Of a DNA stretch of 53,470 nucleotides, positions 37,604 through 47,834 are shown one piece after another. The notes beneath the pieces are model-generated. The model did no database searches and had not been told where the DNA came from. It saw only the letters and a list, made by a program, of their open reading frames with translations. The stretch is taken from positions 1 through 53,470 of the forward strand of contig NZ_FUXG01000022.1 in NCBI RefSeq assembly GCF_900167095.1, read 5' to 3'. The stretch's first letter is position 1. Every line of letters starts with the position of its first letter. This DNA comes from Oceanospirillum multiglobuliferum (GTDB lineage: Bacteria; Pseudomonadota; Gammaproteobacteria; Pseudomonadales; Halomonadaceae). The translations under genes were made by a program, and so were the position numbers.

Positions 37604-39775
37604 ATGACTGAACGCGTTCAGACCGGCAACCTAAGCGTTGCAAAAGCGCTATACGATTTCATTACTAACGAAGCAGCACCCGGCACAGGTGTTGACGTTA
37701 ACCAGTTCTGGGCTCAGTTTGACGCTATCGTCCATGACCTAGCCCCACGTAACCGCGAACTACTAGCGAAGCGTGATCAACTGCAAGCGCAAATTGACGA
37801 ATGGCACCGCGCTCGTAAAGGCCAAGCTTTTGACCTGAACGCTTACAAAGATTTCCTAGGTGAAATTGGCTATCTGCTGCCAGAGGGCGAAGACTTCCAA
37901 GTTACCACCGAAAATGTTGATCCAGAAATGGCCACTATGGCAGGCCCACAACTTGTAGTGCCTGTGATGAACGCCCGTTTTGCACTGAACGCTGCAAACG
38001 CACGTTGGGGCAGCCTATACGACGCGCTATACGGTACAGATGCTATTTCTGACGAAGGCGGCGCAGAAAAGGGCAATGGTTACAATCCAGCTCGCGGTGC
38101 AAAAGTAATCGCTTTTGCTCGTAACTTCCTGAACGAATCAGCGCCATTAGCCTCTAGCGACCACACCCAAGCCACTCAGTACGCGGTAAAAGAGGGCGCA
38201 CTGGTTGTCACCCTTAAAGATGGTTCAGAAACAGGTCTGGCCAACCCTGAGCAGTTTGTTGGTTTCAACGGCGAACAAGCAGATCCAACTGCAGTGCTGC
38301 TGATCAACAACGGCCTGCACTTTGAAGTACAGTTTGACCGTACGCACCAGATCGGCAAAGACGATGCCGCAGGCGTAAAAGATATCGTCATGGAGTCAGC
38401 ACTGACCACCATTATGGATTGCGAAGACTCAGTTGCAGCAGTAGATGCCGACGACAAAGTGGTGATCTATCGCAACTGGTTAGGTCTGATGAAAGGTGAC
38501 CTAACCGAAGAAGTGAGCAAAGGCGGCACAACCTTCACACGTCGCATCAATGCCGACCGTGAATACACCGCAAAAGACGGTTCAGCTTTGGCACTGAAAG
38601 GCCGCAGCTTGATGTTCGTGCGCAACGTAGGTCACTTAATGACCAATAGCGCGATTTTGGACAAAGACGGCAACGAAGTACCAGAAGGCATCATCGACGG
38701 CCTATGTACTGCGTTGATCTCACTGCACGATATTAAAGGTCTAGGCCAGTTCCGCAACACCACCACTGGCTCAATGTATATCGTAAAACCTAAAATGCAC
38801 GGCCCAGAAGAAGTAGCATTTGCTAACGAACTGTTTGCTCGCATCGAAGACGCATTAGGTCTGGCTCGTTTCACCCTGAAAATGGGCATCATGGACGAAG
38901 AGCGTCGCACCACCGTTAACCTAAAAGAGTGTATCCGTGCCGCTAAAGAGCGCGTGGTATTCATCAACACTGGTTTCCTAGACCGTACAGGTGATGAGAT
39001 TCATACCTCTATGGAAGCGGGCCCAATGGTACGCAAAGGCGAAATGAAAGCTGCGGCTTGGATTGGCGCTTATGAAAACTGGAACGTAGACAACGGCCTA
39101 AACTGCGGCCTAAGCGGCAAAGCGCAGATTGGTAAAGGCATGTGGGCGATTCCTGACCAAATGGCGAACATGCTAGAGGTTAAAATTGGTCACCCACTAT
39201 CAGGTGCCAACACCGCTTGGGTACCTTCGCCAACAGCGGCCACTCTACACGCCATGCACTACCACAAAGTTGACGTATTCGCCCGTCAGCAAGAGCTGAA
39301 ATCACGCGCGCGCGCCTCTTTAGATGACATTCTAACCATTCCAGTTGAGCCAAACCCAAGCTGGAGCGCAGAAGAGATTCAACAAGAGCTGGATAACAAC
39401 GCACAGGGTATTCTGGGCTATGTAGTACGTTGGGTTGACCAAGGTGTCGGCTGCTCTAAAGTGCCGGATATCAACGACGTTGGCCTAATGGAAGACCGCG
39501 CGACACTGCGTATCTCCAGCCAGCACATCGCCAACTGGTTACATCACGGCATCTGCTCTGAAGCCCAAGTGATGGAAACCATGAAGCGCATGGCAGGTGT
39601 TGTAGACCGCCAAAACGCCAACGACCCAACCTACACCCCAATGGCACCTAACTTTGATGGCGTCGCTTTTGAAGCTGCTTGCAAACTGGTACTAGAAGGC
39701 ACCACACAGCCAAGTGGTTACACCGAGCCACTGCTGCATGCTTGCCGCTTGAAGCTGAAAGCACAACAAGCTTAA
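37604..39775 (+). CDS. glcB: Malate synthase G
   Basis: 723 residues, normal length for isoform G. Condenses glyoxylate with acetyl-CoA to malate, allowing growth on acetate, fatty acids or glycolate. Core segments include [35 protein letters not shown]-type region, [48 protein letters not shown] and [18 protein letters not shown]. Codon choice is strongly biased toward C-ending and CTA/CTG leucine codons compared with neighbours, which suggests high expression. It stands alone with its own terminator. Confidence 0.98.
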   Translation: MTERVQTGNLSVAKALYDFITNEAAPGTGVDVNQFWAQFDAIVHDLAPRNRELLAKRDQLQAQIDEWHRARKGQAFDLNAYKDFLGEIGYLLPEGEDFQVTTENVDPEMATMAGPQLVVPVMNARFALNAANARWGSLYDALYGTDAISDEGGAEKGNGYNPARGAKVIAFARNFLNESAPLASSDHTQATQYAVKEGALVVTLKDGSETGLANPEQFVGFNGEQADPTAVLLINNGLHFEVQFDRTHQIGKDDAAGVKDIVMESALTTIMDCEDSVAAVDADDKVVIYRNWLGLMKGDLTEEVSKGGTTFTRRINADREYTAKDGSALALKGRSLMFVRNVGHLMTNSAILDKDGNEVPEGIIDGLCTALISLHDIKGLGQFRNTTTGSMYIVKPKMHGPEEVAFANELFARIEDALGLARFTLKMGIMDEERRTTVNLKECIRAAKERVVFINTGFLDRTGDEIHTSMEAGPMVRKGEMKAAAWIGAYENWNVDNGLNCGLSGKAQIGKGMWAIPDQMANMLEVKIGHPLSGANTAWVPSPTAATLHAMHYHKVDVFARQQELKSRARASLDDILTIPVEPNPSWSAEEIQQELDNNAQGILGYVVRWVDQGVGCSKVPDINDVGLMEDRATLRISSQHIANWLHHGICSEAQVMETMKRMAGVVDRQNANDPTYTPMAPNFDGVAFEAACKLVLEGTTQPSGYTEPLLHACRLKLKAQQA

Positions 39776-39800
39776 TCGCGGGTTAAACGCTTAAAGCTCA

Positions 39801-39834
39801 AAAGCCCCGACCTGAAAAGGTTGGGGCTTTTTGG
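39801..39834 (+). terminator. Rho-independent terminator of glcB
   Basis: AAAGCCCCGACC (39801-39812), loop TGAAAA, GGTTGGGGCTTT (39819-39830) followed by TT. About 25 bases after the stop. Confidence 0.88.
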
Positions 39835-40053
39835 TTTATAGTGGTGGGAATGAATAAAGGTTTAATTCACTCTCCGACCAAAATTGAAACAAAACGCTAG
39901 CACAACTCTTAAAACACGATCTGCTAAGCAAAGTATTGATTTATCTTCTCTGCAACAACAGTAACTCGATAATGGAGAAAGGACTCTGCATCCGACCCAA
40001 GCTCTATCAAATTTTGATCACTGTTCTGGTCAACCCAAACTGGATACTTTTAG

Positions 40054-40087
40054 TTGAGAGTTTTCAAACGCTATAAAAAACTCTCAA
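40054..40087. repeat. Perfect 11-base inverted repeat near the trxB end
   Basis: TTGAGAGTTTT (40054-40064) and AAAACTCTCAA (40077-40087) with a 12-base loop, about 52 bases after the trxB stop. It may be a terminator with a poor U-tract or an insertion scar. Confidence 0.45.
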
Positions 40088-40139
40088 ACTATGGCTTGAT
40101 CGGTTTTTGATTATTCAGACAAAAGCCGTTATCGGCTGA

Positions 40140-41408
<1,269 letters not shown>

Positions 41409-41618
41409 TCAGGAGTTGTCCTCCCGCTTAAATTCTACACTCGACAAATTTTCCTCCATATCAACACGTACAAATACTTGAATTGGAGCGCAGCAAGTCT
41501 GGCAATCTTCATAGTAGTCTTGGTCTCCTCCCGTGACATCTACCGCAAGTTCTAATTCAGACCCACAATAAGGACATTGCCCTTGTACTGTATTGAGCAT
41601 TTCCTCGAACATCTTCAA
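41409..41618 (-). CDS. CPXCG-motif cysteine-rich protein
   Basis: 69 residues. Two Cys pairs, CPYC near residue 15 and CQTCC near 40, separated by an acidic segment, match the CPXCG zinc-ribbon-like family. The C-terminal half forms a short beta-strand pattern (PIQVFVRVDMEENL). Function unknown. The ATG at 41618 was kept; a Met at residue 7 is an alternative start. Confidence 0.85.
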   Translation of the reverse strand: MKMFEEMLNTVQGQCPYCGSELELAVDVTGGDQDYYEDCQTCCAPIQVFVRVDMEENLSSVEFKREDNS

Positions 41619-42083
41619 CGCTCCCCCAGTTAATCCATTCCTTCACTGAACCTCCTGTGCCTTGGTTGTCATCAACAATATAGGATTGAGTGTTTATTCA
41701 GTGTTGCTTTGGTTTTTTAAGCTGTGGCCGTTATAAAATCAGGTTTGTGTGACCTTCAACAGAAGCTGAATCATGGCTGTATTTACGATTTGATGACACC
41801 TCCTCTTTGATCAAAAAAATTGAACTGAATCGGTCTTAAGTTAAACATCGATATCAAGAAAAGTGACCAAGGTTTACTGCGTATAGCGTGTAACATTTTT
41901 CACTTTCGGGTCTAACTATCATCATGCTGTATTACATGGGTCTTGTCTTGCGGTGTAACTTTACTGCGGTATAGCAACTGCATATTCGTCTTCGGTGTTT
42001 TACGCCTTGCTCACTTTCTTGATAAGTTTTCGGTATTGCATTGCGTTACTTCACTTCGTATAACTTGCGGTTTACTACGATTT

Positions 42084-42111
42084 TGCGTCTTGCGTCTTGC
42101 GTCTTGCGTCT
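42084..42111. repeat. Heptanucleotide tandem repeat (TGCGTCT) x4
   Basis: Four exact copies of TGCGTCT lie at 42084-42111, followed by the related TGCTTCGG. A non-multiple-of-three unit changes frame, so it is unlikely to be coding. Confidence 0.95.
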
Positions 42112-42141
42112 TGCTTCGGTCTTACATCCGGTTTTTAACCG

Positions 42142-42161
42142 ACACCGTTTAGGTGTTTTTT
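42142..42161 (+). terminator. Terminator-like hairpin without an obvious gene
   Basis: ACACC (42142-42146), loop GTTTA, GGTGT (42152-42156), then a T-run to 42161. It faces plus-strand transcription although no plus-strand gene precedes it. Confidence 0.55.
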
Positions 42162-42274
42162 AGATCAGAGAAACTTTGTTTCACTTCACAGTAGTAACTA
42201 TAGCTCAGTTTTTAAGATGTACAGTTTTTTTTCAAAACTTTTGTTATGGAGGGCAAAAGCTAGACGTAGTTGAG

Positions 42275-44302
42275 TTAGTCCTGATGCTGTAGAAGCTGTT
42301 TCTGTTCCTGTTGAAGCTGTTCGACTACAACAAGAAGCTTATCAACAGACAGTGGTTTAGTGAGGTATTCGGTGAACCCTGATAGTAAGCATTGATTGAT
42401 CTGTTCAGGATTGTTCTCTGCACTGATCGCCACGACAGGAATGGTTGCGGTTCTGGGGCTGGCTTTTAATATTTCTAACACTTCGTAGCCACTAAGCTCG
42501 GGCATATGTAAATCTAATAGGATTAAATCTACAGGTTGTTTCAACGCAAACTCAAGTGCGTAACTGGCATTTGTTTCGGTGAAAAGTTTAAGCTCTGGGT
42601 GTTGGCTTAACAGCCCTTCAATAAGGCGTAGATGTATCGGATCGTCATCAAGACACAGAATATTGAAGTGAGCGCGGGAGGTTTTAGCACTGATCTCTTG
42701 CGCATAATGTGCAAAAGGAAGCTCAATCCAGAAAATACTGCCCTTTACAGGATGGCGCTGATAGCCAATCTCGCCATGCATTAGCTTTATCAAGCGTTTA
42801 CAGATGGCAAGGCCAATACCGGTGCCTTCTGTAGGGCCTTGCTCGGCACCTAATCGGTTAAAGGCTTGGAATAAAAGCTGTTCTTTATCTTCTGGAACAC
42901 CTTGGCCTGAGTCTTCAATTTCAAGCCTAATTTTCTGATTGGCTATGCTTTTTAGGTGTAAGCGTACTTGGCCATTTACCTCGTTATATTTTATAGCGTT
43001 CGATAGTAAGTTGAGCAGGACTTGTTTTAGCCTGATAGGGTCGGCGTTAACCTCTGGCAGTATTCGCGCTTTATCAGAGAACTCAATGCACACATTTTTT
43101 TCTAATGCGAGCTGTTGAACCATAGCCAAGGTTTCACTTAGAGAAGCGGATAGACTCAAAGCTTCAACATTAAGTTTTACTCGACCCTGCTCCATACGAG
43201 CCAAGTCTAAAATATCGTTCACTAGATTAAGTAAATGCTTTCCCGCAGCGTGAATCTCTTGTGAGTATTCAAGCTGAATTTCGTTTAGTCCCTCATCTTG
43301 TAGCAGTTGGCTAAAGCCTAAAATAGCATTAAGAGGGGTGCGTAGCTCATGGCTGACGCTAGATAGAAGCTGTGATTTGGCTTTGCTTGAAAGTTCGGCT
43401 CTTTTACGTGCATCCTCTAGCGCTTGATCAGAAATACGCTTATTAATGCCCATGCCAAGTACATGTACAACACGGTGTAAAAAGGCACGGCTCTCGTGAT
43501 TATCAATTACAAACTTAGGTAAATAGAGCACCAATACTGATGCTTTTTGATTTTGATTCAGGGGAACGGCATATAGAGCATGGTCTTTTTCAATCAAGCA
43601 GCTGCTTAAACCAAGCGCATCAAGCGGCAGTTCTTTAGGCGCGCCTTGTTGAATAACACTTCGACAAAGTGATTGTGTCATCGCGCTCTTTTCGCAATTG
43701 TTCTGCACACATGCACCATGGCTAAGTATTGAATGCAGTTCAGAGTGGGTCAATTGATAGAGGGATAAGAGCTTCCAATGCCATTGATGGTTTTGTCTTA
43801 TTTGCTCCATACATTGGTTGAGAAATGCAGTCATTGGCAATTCATCGAGACAATAAGCCATCAGGATACTGAGGGAAGTTTCTTGAGCCGCCTTTTGCTC
43901 TAGCAATAGTTGCTGCTGGTAGCGCACGCTTTCATCTTCATAGAATGCAACATAATGAGTGAAGTGTCCTTGCTCATCGGTAACCGCTGAAATATTCACA
44001 TGCAAGCGTATCTCACCTGACTTGAGCTTATTCCATAGCTCGCCCTGCCAATAGCCGTGCTCATAAAGTGCAAGCCAAAACTCATGATAAAATTGATCAT
44101 TGTGGCGGTCAGAGCGTAACAGCCTAACATTTGCCCCTTTTAGTTGAAGGGCGCTATATCCACTCAAGTTGCAAAAAGCAGCGTTTACTTTAATAAAGGT
44201 CCCGTTGCGGTCCAGAATGGCGATGGGTTGATGTGCATTAAAGGTAGAGGCTAACAGCTTAAATTCTTCTGACCTGTCCATGTCGGTAGAAAAGGAGAGC
44301 AT
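42275..44302 (-). CDS. Hybrid sensor histidine kinase (PAS-GAF-like-HisKA-HATPase-REC)
   Basis: 675 residues, no membrane segment. PAS at about 12-125; a variable GAF-like region at about 140-290 with Cys residues (GACVQNNC); HisKA H318 in SVSHELRTPLNAILGFSQLL; ATPase N435 with GTGIGLAI; receiver D597 in LILLDLHMPELSG and K649 in LTKP. The core is closely similar to the kinase at 23220-26009, so the two are paralogues. No partner regulator is adjacent; output may go through the attached receiver to a phosphotransfer protein. Confidence 0.93.
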   Translation of the reverse strand: MLSFSTDMDRSEEFKLLASTFNAHQPIAILDRNGTFIKVNAAFCNLSGYSALQLKGANVRLLRSDRHNDQFYHEFWLALYEHGYWQGELWNKLKSGEIRLHVNISAVTDEQGHFTHYVAFYEDESVRYQQQLLLEQKAAQETSLSILMAYCLDELPMTAFLNQCMEQIRQNHQWHWKLLSLYQLTHSELHSILSHGACVQNNCEKSAMTQSLCRSVIQQGAPKELPLDALGLSSCLIEKDHALYAVPLNQNQKASVLVLYLPKFVIDNHESRAFLHRVVHVLGMGINKRISDQALEDARKRAELSSKAKSQLLSSVSHELRTPLNAILGFSQLLQDEGLNEIQLEYSQEIHAAGKHLLNLVNDILDLARMEQGRVKLNVEALSLSASLSETLAMVQQLALEKNVCIEFSDKARILPEVNADPIRLKQVLLNLLSNAIKYNEVNGQVRLHLKSIANQKIRLEIEDSGQGVPEDKEQLLFQAFNRLGAEQGPTEGTGIGLAICKRLIKLMHGEIGYQRHPVKGSIFWIELPFAHYAQEISAKTSRAHFNILCLDDDPIHLRLIEGLLSQHPELKLFTETNASYALEFALKQPVDLILLDLHMPELSGYEVLEILKASPRTATIPVVAISAENNPEQINQCLLSGFTEYLTKPLSVDKLLVVVEQLQQEQKQLLQHQD

Positions 44303-44457
44303 AATTGAACCTTAACAGATGAGTCGCAAAAGTTTACAAAGTGTAACTCTGGATAAATTATTGGTTTTACCTTTCAAGTTCAAGAAAAGTTCTGCTTTAA
44401 CCTCAAAATACTTATGGTTTTAGTGCAAAGGGAGGCGGGTATATTTTTACAAGGCAT

Positions 44458-44492
44458 AAAAAAAGCCAGTTGAGTTAACAACTGGCTTTTTA
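44458..44492 (-). terminator. Terminator of tRNA-fMet copy 1
   Basis: GCCAGTTG (44465-44472), loop AGTTAA, CAACTGGC (44479-44486), with a seven-base U-tract on the minus strand. It starts a few bases after the tRNA 3' end. Confidence 0.88.
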
Positions 44493-44497
44493 GAATT

Positions 44498-44574
<77 letters not shown>

Positions 44575-44588
44575 TCAAAGTAGGCACC

Positions 44589-44616
44589 ATTATAGGCTTA
44601 ACTTAGCTCCTGTCTA
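44589..44616 (-). promoter_or_regulatory. Promoter of tRNA-fMet copy 1
   Basis: Minus strand: TAGACA (44616-44611), 16-base spacer, TATAAT (44594-44589), 15 bases before the tRNA. Confidence 0.75.
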
Positions 44617-44737
44617 TGTTTTTATTTAACTATTTGAAAATAAAACAAATTCAGGCTTTTTGATCCAACTATAGTGACCATTTGGTCATTAGGCTGTTGT
44701 TTATCAGAATGTTCTTTGATACCTTTTTACAAGGCAT

Positions 44738-44772
44738 AAAAAAAGCCAGTTGAGTTAACAACTGGCTTTTTA
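44738..44772 (-). terminator. Terminator of tRNA-fMet copy 2
   Basis: Same hairpin as copy 1, shifted by 280 bases (stem arms 44745-44752 and 44759-44766) with the same U-tract on the minus strand. It separates the two tRNA transcripts. Confidence 0.88.
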
Positions 44773-44777
44773 GAATT

Positions 44778-44854
<77 letters not shown>

Positions 44855-44868
44855 TCAAAGTAGGCGAC

Positions 44869-44896
44869 ATTATATATATCGCAAGTGCGTTGTCAA
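44869..44896 (-). promoter_or_regulatory. Consensus promoter of tRNA-fMet copy 2
   Basis: Minus strand: perfect TTGACA (44896-44891), 16-base spacer, perfect TATAAT (44874-44869), with a GC-rich discriminator after it. Stronger by sequence than the promoter of copy 1. Confidence 0.88.
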
Positions 44897-44959
44897 CGTT
44901 TTTTAACAAAACCATGTTTTCATGGTGGTGAAACTAGAATAAAAGACCGTATTAGCAGG

Positions 44960-44977
44960 CCAAAATATCTATTTTGG
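44960..44977. promoter_or_regulatory. Perfect palindrome upstream of phaB
   Basis: CCAAAATA-TC-TATTTTGG (44960-44977) with a two-base centre lies about 50 bases before the phaB start. It may be an operator or an mRNA hairpin. A second short palindrome ACCATG-TTTT-CATGGT lies at 44911-44926. Confidence 0.45.
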
Positions 44978-45029
44978 TGGACTAAATATGGATAAGCAGG
45001 AAAAACATCTAAAGCAGAGGGACTGTCAG

Positions 45030-45767
45030 ATGAGTAAGAGAATCGCCTTAGTAACAGGTGGTACAGGTGGTATTGGTGCAGCTATTTGTCGTCAGCTGTC
45101 TGATGATGGTTATCAGGTGATTGCGGCCTATAGCAATGAAGAAAAAGCAAAAGCATGGCAAGAAGCTCAAAAAGCAGATGGCTATGAATTTGGTATTAGC
45201 TACATGAATGTAGGGGATTACGAGTCCTGCCGCACGGCAATCAATACTATTGCAGAGGTTTATGGCCCTGTATCAGTGCTGGTGAATAATGCAGGTATCA
45301 CTCGTGATGGTGTGATGAAGAAAATGAGCTGGGAACAATGGCATGAAGTGCTCAATGTCAACCTAGACAGTGTATTCAATACAAGTAAGGCTTGTTTGGA
45401 TAGCATGTTGGAGATGCAGTTTGGCCGCATCATCAATATTTCATCCATTAATGGGCAAAAAGGTCAGTTTGGCCAATCAAACTATTCTGCTGCAAAAGCA
45501 GGTATGCACGGTTTTACTAAAGCTCTAGCACAAGAAACTGCGCGTAAAGGTATTACGGTTAACACTATCTCTCCTGGTTATATTGCAACTGATATGATCA
45601 TGAAAATTGATGAGCCTATTCGTAATAAAATTATGGAAGGTATTCCTGTCGGTCGTTTTGGTCAGCCGGAAGAGATTGCGCGTACAGTGTCATTTCTAGC
45701 TGCAGAAAATAACGGCTTTATCACTGGTGCTAATATCGCCATTAACGGTGGTCAGCACATGTGCTAA
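45030..45767 (+). CDS. phaB: Acetoacetyl-CoA reductase (PHB synthesis)
   Basis: 245 residues from ATG at 45030; the frame is open 14 codons earlier to 44988, but MSKRIALVTGG and the AGAGGGA site just before fit the family. Short-chain dehydrogenase: nucleotide motif TGGTGGIG, NNAG, catalytic SSINGQKGQFGQSNYSAAKAG with Ser, Tyr and Lys. Reduces acetoacetyl-CoA to (R)-3-hydroxybutyryl-CoA with NADPH. It stands alone here; phaA and phaC are elsewhere. Confidence 0.92.
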   Translation: MSKRIALVTGGTGGIGAAICRQLSDDGYQVIAAYSNEEKAKAWQEAQKADGYEFGISYMNVGDYESCRTAINTIAEVYGPVSVLVNNAGITRDGVMKKMSWEQWHEVLNVNLDSVFNTSKACLDSMLEMQFGRIINISSINGQKGQFGQSNYSAAKAGMHGFTKALAQETARKGITVNTISPGYIATDMIMKIDEPIRNKIMEGIPVGRFGQPEEIARTVSFLAAENNGFITGANIAINGGQHMC

Positions 45768-45806
45768 TCGTTGTGCATATGTAAAGCTTAATGCTCGGAA
45801 ACAAAG

Positions 45807-45839
45807 CGCTGTTCAGTAAACCTGAGCAGCGTTTTTTTT
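45807..45839 (+). terminator. Terminator of phaB
   Basis: CGCTGTTCAG (45807-45816), loop TAAAC, CTGAGCAGCG (45822-45831) with one G:U pair, followed by eight T. Confidence 0.92.
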
Positions 45840-45973
45840 AGAGTAGATGAAATGACTTAATCTAAATTCTGTTATCAAAAATTCTTTTACGGTCTAATCC
45901 TTTCGAGTCTTGTATAATTGAAGTAGGTCACATAGATTTAATTGATGTTCAAATATAGAGCTAAGGCGAGGTT

Positions 45974-46675
45974 GTGGCACTGAAACTTTCTGGGCAAGAG
46001 CCTGCATTTCAGTTTAAAGGCGGTGCATTAACAGTCACAACGCTTGAGTTGTTGACAACGGATGCACTATTAATTGAAAAAGAGCTGGAACAGCAAACAC
46101 GTCGTGCGCCTGCTTTTTTTCGACAAACACCAGTTGTTTTGGCTTTTGAACGTTTAGAACAGGATAATCCTGTGTCTTTAGATCTTATCGTTGCGGCTTG
46201 CAAGCGTAATGGTTTGATACCTATCGCTGTGCGCTGTGCTTTAGATAATGTAAAACAGTCGGCGTGGGCCTTAGGTTTAGGTTGGTTTCCGCCTCAAACT
46301 GATAGCCACATTAAAAGCGTTGCTCAAGATAAAAGTTGCATTGCGCGTAAAGCGACAAAATTTGTACATGGTACAGTGCGCTCTGGCCAGCAAGTGTATG
46401 CCGATTGTGCCGATTTAGTTGTGCTAGGTTCCGTGAATGAAGGCGCGGAAGTTATTGCAGATGGTAATGTTCATATTTGGGGTGTGCTACGAGGTAAAGC
46501 GATAGCAGGTGCCCAAGGGGATCAAGACGCGCGCGTAATTTGTCAGCAGTTTAAAGCGGAACTGGTTTCAGTCAGTGGCATATTCCAGACGTTTGAATCT
46601 TACAGCTGGCCAAATTCTGCGGCACAGTTAATTGAAATTTATTTAGACAACGAACGTCTAGTTGTGAAAGCGTAA
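45974..46675 (+). CDS. minC: Septum site-determining protein MinC
   Basis: 233 residues from a GTG start. N-terminal FtsZ-blocking domain (about 1-105) and C-terminal beta-helix (about 125-228) with VRSGQQVYADCADLVVLGSVN, EVIADGNVHIWGVLRGKA and LVSVSGIF, which binds MinD. Inhibits division away from mid-cell. A TATAAT element at 45913-45918 may be part of the promoter. First gene of minCDE. Confidence 0.96.
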   Translation: MALKLSGQEPAFQFKGGALTVTTLELLTTDALLIEKELEQQTRRAPAFFRQTPVVLAFERLEQDNPVSLDLIVAACKRNGLIPIAVRCALDNVKQSAWALGLGWFPPQTDSHIKSVAQDKSCIARKATKFVHGTVRSGQQVYADCADLVVLGSVNEGAEVIADGNVHIWGVLRGKAIAGAQGDQDARVICQQFKAELVSVSGIFQTFESYSWPNSAAQLIEIYLDNERLVVKA

Positions 46676-46715
46676 CCGAATATTCACAACCTGTATTGAT
46701 GATGGGAGTCAGCTT

Positions 46716-47528
46716 TTGGCAAAGGTCGTAGTAGTCACGTCTGGAAAGGGTGGCGTAGGTAAAACAACAAGCTGTGCCTCCATTGGCACTGCGTTAGCTT
46801 TGCAAGGTTTTCGTACAGTACTGATCGACTTTGATGTTGGATTGCGAAATCTAGATTTGGTCATGGGTTGTGAGCGCCGTGTGGTATATGACCTGATCAA
46901 TGTGATCTCAGGGGAAGCCAAGTTGAGTCAGGCGCTGATTAAAGACAAGCGTGTTGATGGCTTATTTATGTTACCCGCATCACAAACCCGTGATAAAGAT
47001 GCTTTGACTCAAGATGGCGTTGAGAAGGTTATCGAAGAGTTAAAAGCAGACTTTGATTATGTTATCTGTGACTCACCCGCTGGTATTGAGCGTGGTGCGA
47101 TGTTGGCGATGTACTTTGCTGACGAGGCTATAGTGGTGAGTAACCCTGAGGTTTCTTCGGTACGTGACTCTGATCGAGTAATCGGTTTGTTGGATTCGAA
47201 AACCCGTATGGCCGAAAATGGGCAGTCAGTACCTGCACGTTTATTGGTTACTCGCTATGACCCTGAGCGTGTTGAGTTGTCAGAGATGATGTCAGTGAAG
47301 GATGTGGCAGAAATTTTGGCAATTCCAGTTTTAGGGGTTATTCCTGAGTCTGAATCTGTTTTGAAAGCATCAAACCAAGGCGTTCCTGTTGTGCATGATC
47401 AACAAGCAGATGCAGGTATTGCATATCTTGATGCGGTAGCACGTTTTCTAGGTGAAGATCGCCCTATGCGTTTTATAACACCTGAGCGCAAAGGTTTTCT
47501 AAGCCGTATGTTTGGAGGTCGGCGATGA
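46716..47528 (+). CDS. minD: Septum site-determining ATPase MinD
   Basis: 270 residues from a TTG start with GGGAG about 11 bases upstream. Deviant Walker A VTSGKGGVGKTTS (8-20), switch segment VICDSPAGIERGA, and a C-terminal amphipathic helix (GFLSRMFGG) for membrane binding. Recruits MinC and oscillates with MinE. Overlaps minE by 4 bases. Confidence 0.98.
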   Translation: MAKVVVVTSGKGGVGKTTSCASIGTALALQGFRTVLIDFDVGLRNLDLVMGCERRVVYDLINVISGEAKLSQALIKDKRVDGLFMLPASQTRDKDALTQDGVEKVIEELKADFDYVICDSPAGIERGAMLAMYFADEAIVVSNPEVSSVRDSDRVIGLLDSKTRMAENGQSVPARLLVTRYDPERVELSEMMSVKDVAEILAIPVLGVIPESESVLKASNQGVPVVHDQQADAGIAYLDAVARFLGEDRPMRFITPERKGFLSRMFGGRR

Positions 47529-47782
47529 AACGACTACGTAGTTTATTTCAACGGGATAACGCGGCATCAGCAGATGTTGCTCGTGAACGTTTGATGGTAA
47601 TGATTTCGCAAGATCGCTTGCAACGAAATCAGCCAGACTTTTTACCGCGTTTACAAAAAGAGTTGATCGAAGTGATTTTGCGTTACACAAAGAGTAGCCA
47701 AGAAGATATTCAGATTAGCTACCATAGTCTGCCTCAGCAGGCTCAGCTAGAGTTGAATGTTACATGGCCAAGCCGCTCTTAA
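47525..47782 (+). CDS. minE: Cell division topological specificity factor MinE
   Basis: 85 residues: short N-terminal membrane/MinD-contact part (LRSLFQRDNAASADVARERLMVMISQDR) and C-terminal dimer domain (FLPRLQKELIEVILRYTK..EDIQISYH). Drives MinD off the membrane at mid-cell. Confidence 0.96.
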   Translation: MKRLRSLFQRDNAASADVARERLMVMISQDRLQRNQPDFLPRLQKELIEVILRYTKSSQEDIQISYHSLPQQAQLELNVTWPSRS

Positions 47783-47797
47783 GGAGCGGCCTCTTTA
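47772..47797 (+). terminator. Probable terminator of minCDE
   Basis: GCCGCTC (47772-47778), loop TTAAG, GAGCGGC (47784-47790), then CTCTTT. The left arm overlaps the end of minE. The U-tract is short. Confidence 0.45.
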
Positions 47798-47834
47798 GAT
47801 TGGTTTGTCTTCACTGTTGATAAGGACTTGAACT

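Larger units (their letters stand above)
39776..40139. other. Intergenic region between glcB and trxB, with palindromes
   Basis: 364 bases between two converging genes. It holds the glcB terminator, a palindromic ATCAAATTTTGAT at about 40006-40018 and an 11-base-pair inverted repeat listed separately. No credible gene. Confidence 0.5.
41619..42274. other. 650-base region without a convincing protein gene; possible orphan transcript
   Basis: The plus strand from about 41900 to 42160 is T-rich and contains the CGGT tetramer seven times, a fourfold TGCGTCT tandem repeat and a terminator-like hairpin. An open frame at 41943-42152 would encode a Leu/Cys/Arg-rich peptide with internal repetition caused by the heptamer and has no plausible start region. 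The minus-strand kinase gene starts beyond it and must end inside or after this region in the opposite sense. See findings. Confidence 0.45.

Noticed and set aside
37410-37607. Small open frame upstream of glcB
   Set aside because: It overlaps the glcB start, has no family motif and no ribosome site; treated as promoter and leader DNA.
41943-42152. Leu/Cys/Arg-rich open frame across the heptamer repeat
   Set aside because: Its repetition follows from the TGCGTCT units read in three frames; no ribosome site and no homology pattern. Kept as possible non-coding transcript.
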